Shown here one piece after another: positions 62,725-64,000 of a DNA stretch of 64,000 nucleotides (position 1 is its first letter; every line of letters starts with the position of its first letter). The notes under the pieces were generated by a model. The model saw only the letters and a list, made by a program, of their open reading frames with translations, ran no database searches and was not told where the DNA came from. The position numbers were made by a program, and so were the translations under genes. The DNA comes from Scybalomonas sp905214925. GTDB lineage: Bacteria > Bacillota > Clostridia > Lachnospirales > Lachnospiraceae. The stretch lies in the NCBI GenBank assembly GCA_905214925.1, contig CAJMOB010000016.1, forward strand, positions 1 through 64,000. The letters run 5' to 3'.

Positions 62725-63678
62725 TTATAATCCAAGCAACCCTATAAAACACATAATAGCTGTTATAATCGAAAAAATCGCTACGACTTTTGTCTCAGGC
62801 CACCCGCTCAATTCAAAATGATGGTGTATTGGCGCCATTTTAAAAACACGTTTTTTCGTCATTCGATAAGAAAAAACTTGTATGATAACCGATAATACTT
62901 CTACTAAGTAAATGCACGCAACAATCGCTAAAAATAACGGCATACGTAACATATAAGCGGTAGAGACAACAAAACCTCCAAGTGCTAAGGAACCAGTATC
63001 TCCCATGAAAACTCTTGCTGGATAAACATTATATACTAAAAATCCTAGAAGACTTCCAACTCCTGCACAAGTAATCGGTTCTATATTTGAGTCCATTCCA
63101 ATCGCAACTACAGTAAAAAATACTGCAATTAATACTGTAACACTTGATGCCAATCCGTCAAGCCCATCTGTAAAATTTGCTCCATTTACAGTTCCAAGCA
63201 CAATAAAAAATAAAATTGGAATAAAAAGAGAACCTGTCTCTAATAGTTTTCCTCCGCTAAAGGGAAGGATCATTGCAGTTCCTATTTCTGTATTGTTTTG
63301 TAAATAATAGGCAAAAATTGCAGTTACAATAATCTGGCCAAACATTTTTTGCCATGCTCTAAGTCCTAAGGAACGTTTCATCACCACTTTTAAATAGTCA
63401 TCAAGAAACCCAATAAACCCAAATCCAAGTGTCACAAATAAAATTGGAACAATTTCTTCATATTCTTTCATATAAAAGAAAGAAGTAACTACAATGCCAG
63501 CCAAAATAATCAAGCCTCCCATTGTAGGAGTGCCTGATTTTTTCAAATGAGACTCTGGCCCATCATCTCGAACAAACTGCCCAAATTTCAGTTTTTTCAA
63601 AAATGGAATCACAACAGGTCCCAATAGTACATTAATAAAAAATGCAATTAGAATTGGTAATAGTATCTCATATCTCAT
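62725..63678 (-). CDS. mraY: Phospho-N-acetylmuramoyl-pentapeptide transferase
   Basis: 317 residues from ATG 63678 (MRYEILLPILIAFFINVLLG), preceded by AAGGTGGG. Ten membrane segments. GTPTMGGLIIL, FIGFLDDYLKV, NFTDGLDGLASS, FMGDTGSLALGG and PIHHHFEL are the active-site motifs. It makes lipid I. Upstream is the class B PBP gene, as in spoVD-mraY clusters. Confidence 0.95.
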   Translation of the reverse strand: MRYEILLPILIAFFINVLLGPVVIPFLKKLKFGQFVRDDGPESHLKKSGTPTMGGLIILAGIVVTSFFYMKEYEEIVPILFVTLGFGFIGFLDDYLKVVMKRSLGLRAWQKMFGQIIVTAIFAYYLQNNTEIGTAMILPFSGGKLLETGSLFIPILFFIVLGTVNGANFTDGLDGLASSVTVLIAVFFTVVAIGMDSNIEPITCAGVGSLLGFLVYNVYPARVFMGDTGSLALGGFVVSTAYMLRMPLFLAIVACIYLVEVLSVIIQVFSYRMTKKRVFKMAPIHHHFELSGWPETKVVAIFSIITAIMCFIGLLGL

Positions 63679-63740
63679 CTTCTTGCCCACCTTTTTCATA
63701 TTGGCTCTGCCGTTTACAGTATTTCCCGTTTCGTCTTCTT

Positions 63741-64000
63741 TTATTGTACAATCTCTTCTGTCGAAACTTCTGCTGTATACTCTTGTTTAATGCCAAGATA
63801 CGGCAAAATATTTTCAAATACCTCTTTTATCACTGGTGCTGCGATGGTTCCTCCATAATAAGTTCCCACTGGCTCATCAATCATAATAAGCGCAATCACC
63901 TTTGGATCGTTTGCTGGTGCAAATCCAAGAAAGCTTGATATATACTTTCCACTTCTCCTTGGAAGTTTTTCGCTAGTAGCTGTTTTTCCCCCTATGCGAA
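63741..64000 (-). CDS. Class B penicillin-binding protein, C-terminus (SpoVD/FtsI), partial
   Basis: 86 residues at the window edge. IGGKTATSEKLPRRSGKYIS is the third active-site motif of the transpeptidase domain; most class B PBPs have KTGT, here it is KTAT. SFLGFAPANDPKVIALIMIDEP and GTIAAPVIKEV follow. Directly upstream of mraY. SpoVD or FtsI cannot be told apart from this part. Confidence 0.88.
   Translation of the reverse strand, partial: RIGGKTATSEKLPRRSGKYISSFLGFAPANDPKVIALIMIDEPVGTYYGGTIAAPVIKEVFENILPYLGIKQEYTAEVSTEEIVQ

Overview
The window comes from a low-GC, endospore-forming Clostridia genome, most likely Lachnospiraceae. The signs are sigG, sigE and spoIIGA, a division/cell-wall cluster with hisS inserted, a selenium-dependent molybdenum hydroxylase accessory cluster, and AGGAGG-type ribosome binding sites throughout. 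The genus is not certain. No rRNA, tRNA, CRISPR array or intact insertion sequence was seen.

Positions 1 to about 31,900 are the right part of a siphovirus-type prophage; its left end lies outside the window. Read from the right on the minus strand, an early block (22.8 to 17.3 kb) of small genes and one HUH rolling-circle Rep leads to a late regulator. Then come terminase, portal, capsid, connector, tail tube, tape measure, tail tip and fibre genes (17.1 to 0.2 kb). The lysogeny block is on the plus strand: an XRE repressor, a type I restriction-like nuclease, a secreted BIG2 protein and a large serine integrase. Between integrase and right end lies an AT-rich two-gene cargo, a SIR2-family protein and a membrane KAP-family NTPase, which looks like an anti-phage defence pair. 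The right junction falls inside a host gene whose remaining 3' part encodes the end of a SpoIID-like domain and a peptidoglycan-binding domain.

Four regulatory arrangements in the prophage stand out. (1) Two back-to-back consensus promoters form the lysis-lysogeny switch at 22.94 to 23.02 kb. (2) A minus-strand 33-codon gene at 24.6 to 24.7 kb has two LexA boxes and a consensus promoter and sits next to a repressor without a cleavage domain. (3) A short plus-strand RNA is encoded opposite the leader of rep, where the leader can form alternative hairpins, resembling plasmid antisense copy control. (4) A second short plus-strand RNA lies between the SIR2 and KAP genes. At the far left a plus-strand reading frame ends 9 bp from the minus-strand fibre gene, which suggests an invertible fibre cassette.

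Positions 32 to 64 kb are ordinary chromosome. First come an iron alcohol dehydrogenase, a secreted GHL10-type glycosidase, an MBL-fold lipoprotein, ilvE, thyA-dfrA and argH. A selenium block follows (DUF3343, yedF, yqeB, yqeC, selD and an EF2568-type cysteine desulfurase, with pta between the last two). Then come sigG, a MATE transporter, a GNAT enzyme, acylphosphatase, sigE-spoIIGA with an unusual promoter, hisS, and the minus-strand order spoVD/ftsI-mraY-murD-ftsW-ftsQ-ftsZ.
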